Shown here one piece after another: positions 14,650 through 16,215 of a stretch of 16,215 bases of DNA; the stretch's first letter is position 1; every line of letters starts with the position of its first letter. Made by a program: the position numbers and the translations under genes. The notes beneath the pieces were generated by a model. It had not been told where the DNA came from. It searched no databases and was given only the letters and a program-made list of their open reading frames with translations. This stretch comes from Pseudomonadota bacterium. GTDB taxonomy: Bacteria > Pseudomonadota > Gammaproteobacteria > Burkholderiales > SG8-39. The stretch covers positions 1 through 16,215 of the forward strand of contig JAKAIH010000006.1 of the NCBI GenBank assembly GCA_021825225.1, given 5' to 3'.

Positions 14650-16215
14650 CTACAGCTCCTTACCGCTGGACGCCTTGGCGAGCCGCGCCACCGCCTCGCA
14701 CAGATCGGCGGCGGTATTGGGCTTGTAGATCAGTTCGCTTACGCCGGCTGCCGGCGCCTCTTGCCGCAACTCCTCGGTGATGTAGCCCGAGGCCAGCGCC
14801 ACCGGCAGGTCGGCACGAATCTCTTTCAGCGCACGCGCCACCTCCAGGCCGGACATGCCCGGCATGTTGAAGTCGGTCACCGCCAGGTCGAACGCCTCCG
14901 GCGCACTGCGCGCCGCCGCAAGCGCCTCGCGCGGATCGGTATAGCCGCTCACGCGGTAACCCTGCCGCTGCAGCAGTCGCGTCATCAGGAACACGATTGA
15001 TTCATCATCATCCAGATAGAGAATATGCCTGCCCTCTCCCGGCAATGCGCCGGCCTGGCGGTCGCGCGGGTTTGCGGCGCCTTCCCCCGGCGCATGGGTC
15101 GGCGCGGCCGAGGCATTTGCCGCGGGGAAATAGATGCGGAAGGTCGCGCCTTCGCCGGGAGCGCTCTGCACCACGATGCTCGCATCGTGGTTGTGCACGA
15201 TGCCGTGCACCACCGCCAGGCCTAGCCCGGTGCCTTCACCCACCGGCTTCGTGGTGAAAAATGGCTCGAAGATGCGCGAACGCGTCGCCTTATCCATGCC
15301 CGGCCCGTTGTCGCGCACCGTCAGGCAGGCATAGCGGCCCGGCCGCAGGGACACCCGCTCGCCGCGGATACGCCGCTCCCGTCCGCGGTAGGGCGCCCCG
15401 TCGACGCTATGCGCCGCCAGGCCGATTTCGATGGTTCCGGGAAGCGCCTGGCCGCGAATCGCATGCCAGGCATTGTTGCAAAGATTCAGCAGCACTTGTT
15501 CGATCTGCGTCGCATCGGCAAGCACTGCCGGCGCATCCGGGGAGCAATCGACGTTCAGCCCTACTCCCGCGGGCAAGGTGGCGCGCAGCAATTTCACCGC
15601 ATCCTCCACGACCGGGGCCAGCGATATAACCTTGCGCTCCAGCAGCTGGCGCCGGCCGAAGGCGAGGATTTGCTGCACCAGGTCCCTGGCACGGTGGCTC
15701 GCCTTGCGGATTTCCTCCAGACTTTCGGACGCCGCGTGGCCGGGATCCACGTCCTGGCGCGCCAGTTCCACATTGCCCATTATCGACGCGATGATGTTGT
15801 TGAAGTCGTGCGCCACGCCCCCGGCGAGCGTACCCAGCGCCTCCATTTTCTGCGATTCGCGCAGCTGCGATTCAAGTTGTGCGCGCGCCAGTTCCGCCCG
15901 CTTGTGCGCGGTGATGTCGCGGCCCACGCTGACGATGGTCCAGCCTTCGGCCGACGGTTGCGCGCGGCGCCGCAGTTCGATCCACGTCTTCGTGCCGTCT
16001 TTTGCCGTCCACTGCAGCTCGACCGGCTCGGTGCTGGCGCCTCTGGCGATGACGGCGTCGTAAGTTTGTTCCATCTCGCTGCGCGAGCAGGACAACAAAC
16101 CTTCGGGCCCCATCGCGAAAAGCTCCTCGCGCGTCACCCGCAGCATGTTGCAGGCGGCGCTGTTGACGTCGATGAAGCGCATGCTTTCGCGATCGACCAG
16201 GAATATCGCATCCTC
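14650..16215 (-). CDS. Hybrid sensor histidine kinase: PAS, HisKA, HATPase and C-terminal receiver domain, N-terminus beyond window
   Basis: 521 residues are visible and the frame is open through the right edge, entering as EDAIFLVDRESMRFIDVNSA, the middle of a PAS domain. So the ATG at 16182 is probably internal. PAS plus PAC (to GWTIVSVGRDITAHK) covers roughly visible residues 1-105. The phospho-accepting His136 lies in LAGGVAHDFNNIIAS. The ATPase domain has N-box NLCNNAWHAI, DNGPGMD, IFEPFFTTK and GTGLGLAVVHG. The receiver domain has acidic LYLDDDE, phospho-Asp448 in VTDFNMPGMSG and Lys in YKPN. The kinase can thus phosphorylate itself and pass phosphate to its own receiver. No DNA-binding output domain or separate response regulator is in view. 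The signal and target are unknown. It ends with TAG and a 183-base gap precedes the second tctC gene, on the same strand. Confidence 0.92.
   Translation of the reverse strand, partial: EDAIFLVDRESMRFIDVNSAACNMLRVTREELFAMGPEGLLSCSRSEMEQTYDAVIARGASTEPVELQWTAKDGTKTWIELRRRAQPSAEGWTIVSVGRDITAHKRAELARAQLESQLRESQKMEALGTLAGGVAHDFNNIIASIMGNVELARQDVDPGHAASESLEEIRKASHRARDLVQQILAFGRRQLLERKVISLAPVVEDAVKLLRATLPAGVGLNVDCSPDAPAVLADATQIEQVLLNLCNNAWHAIRGQALPGTIEIGLAAHSVDGAPYRGRERRIRGERVSLRPGRYACLTVRDNGPGMDKATRSRIFEPFFTTKPVGEGTGLGLAVVHGIVHNHDASIVVQSAPGEGATFRIYFPAANASAAPTHAPGEGAANPRDRQAGALPGEGRHILYLDDDESIVFLMTRLLQRQGYRVSGYTDPREALAAARSAPEAFDLAVTDFNMPGMSGLEVARALKEIRADLPVALASGYITEELRQEAPAAGVSELIYKPNTAADLCEAVARLAKASSGKEL

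Overview
The window looks like chromosomal DNA of a GC-rich betaproteobacterium, probably Burkholderiales. The reasons are the strong GC bias at third codon positions, two orphan TctC/Bug-type periplasmic binding proteins, an SsuABC-like importer beside a three-subunit molybdenum hydroxylase, and frequent ATGA start/stop overlaps. This is inference from gene content, not a phylogenetic assignment. I see no rRNA, tRNA, CRISPR array, transposase or phage gene.

Region 1 (1-2996, minus strand) is an acetyl-CoA module. In transcription order it holds a stand-alone GNAT acetyltransferase resembling the Pat/YfiQ catalytic domain, an AMP-forming acetate-CoA ligase, and the start of a PdhA/AcoA-type E1 alpha gene that runs off the left edge. 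An FNR/ANR-like box precedes the GNAT gene (TTGAT-N4-ATCAA, perfect) and another precedes the ligase gene (one mismatch). Each box lies exactly 21 bp upstream of a -10-like hexamer, which suggests two class II promoters of the same design. The ligase carries the [11 protein letters not shown] motif whose lysine is the known acetylation target of Pat enzymes in Acs.

Region 2 (2997-11302, minus strand) starts with a gene-free stretch of about 400 bp, then a compact eight-gene operon. In transcription order: FAD, [2Fe-2S] and molybdopterin subunits of a xanthine-dehydrogenase/CoxMSL-type hydroxylase; periplasmic binding protein, permease and ATPase of a NitT/TauT-type ABC importer; an ACMSD-like metal-dependent amidohydrolase/decarboxylase; and a CoxG-like SRPBCC protein. 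The organisation suggests uptake, hydroxylation and possibly decarboxylation of a small aromatic or N-heteroaromatic acid. The substrate cannot be read from the sequence. This is the best candidate here for an undescribed system.

Region 3 (11303-12278) is a divergent regulatory node: an AraC/XylS regulator with a perfect TATAAT box placed so that its mRNA should be leaderless, and a 20-bp inverted repeat over its -35 region, facing the hydroxylase operon.

Region 4 (12367-14466) holds two convergent tctC/bug genes separated by about 150 bp rich in dyad symmetry. No TctA/TctB membrane components are present. Region 5 (14650-16215, minus strand) is a hybrid PAS/histidine kinase/receiver protein whose N-terminus lies beyond the right edge.
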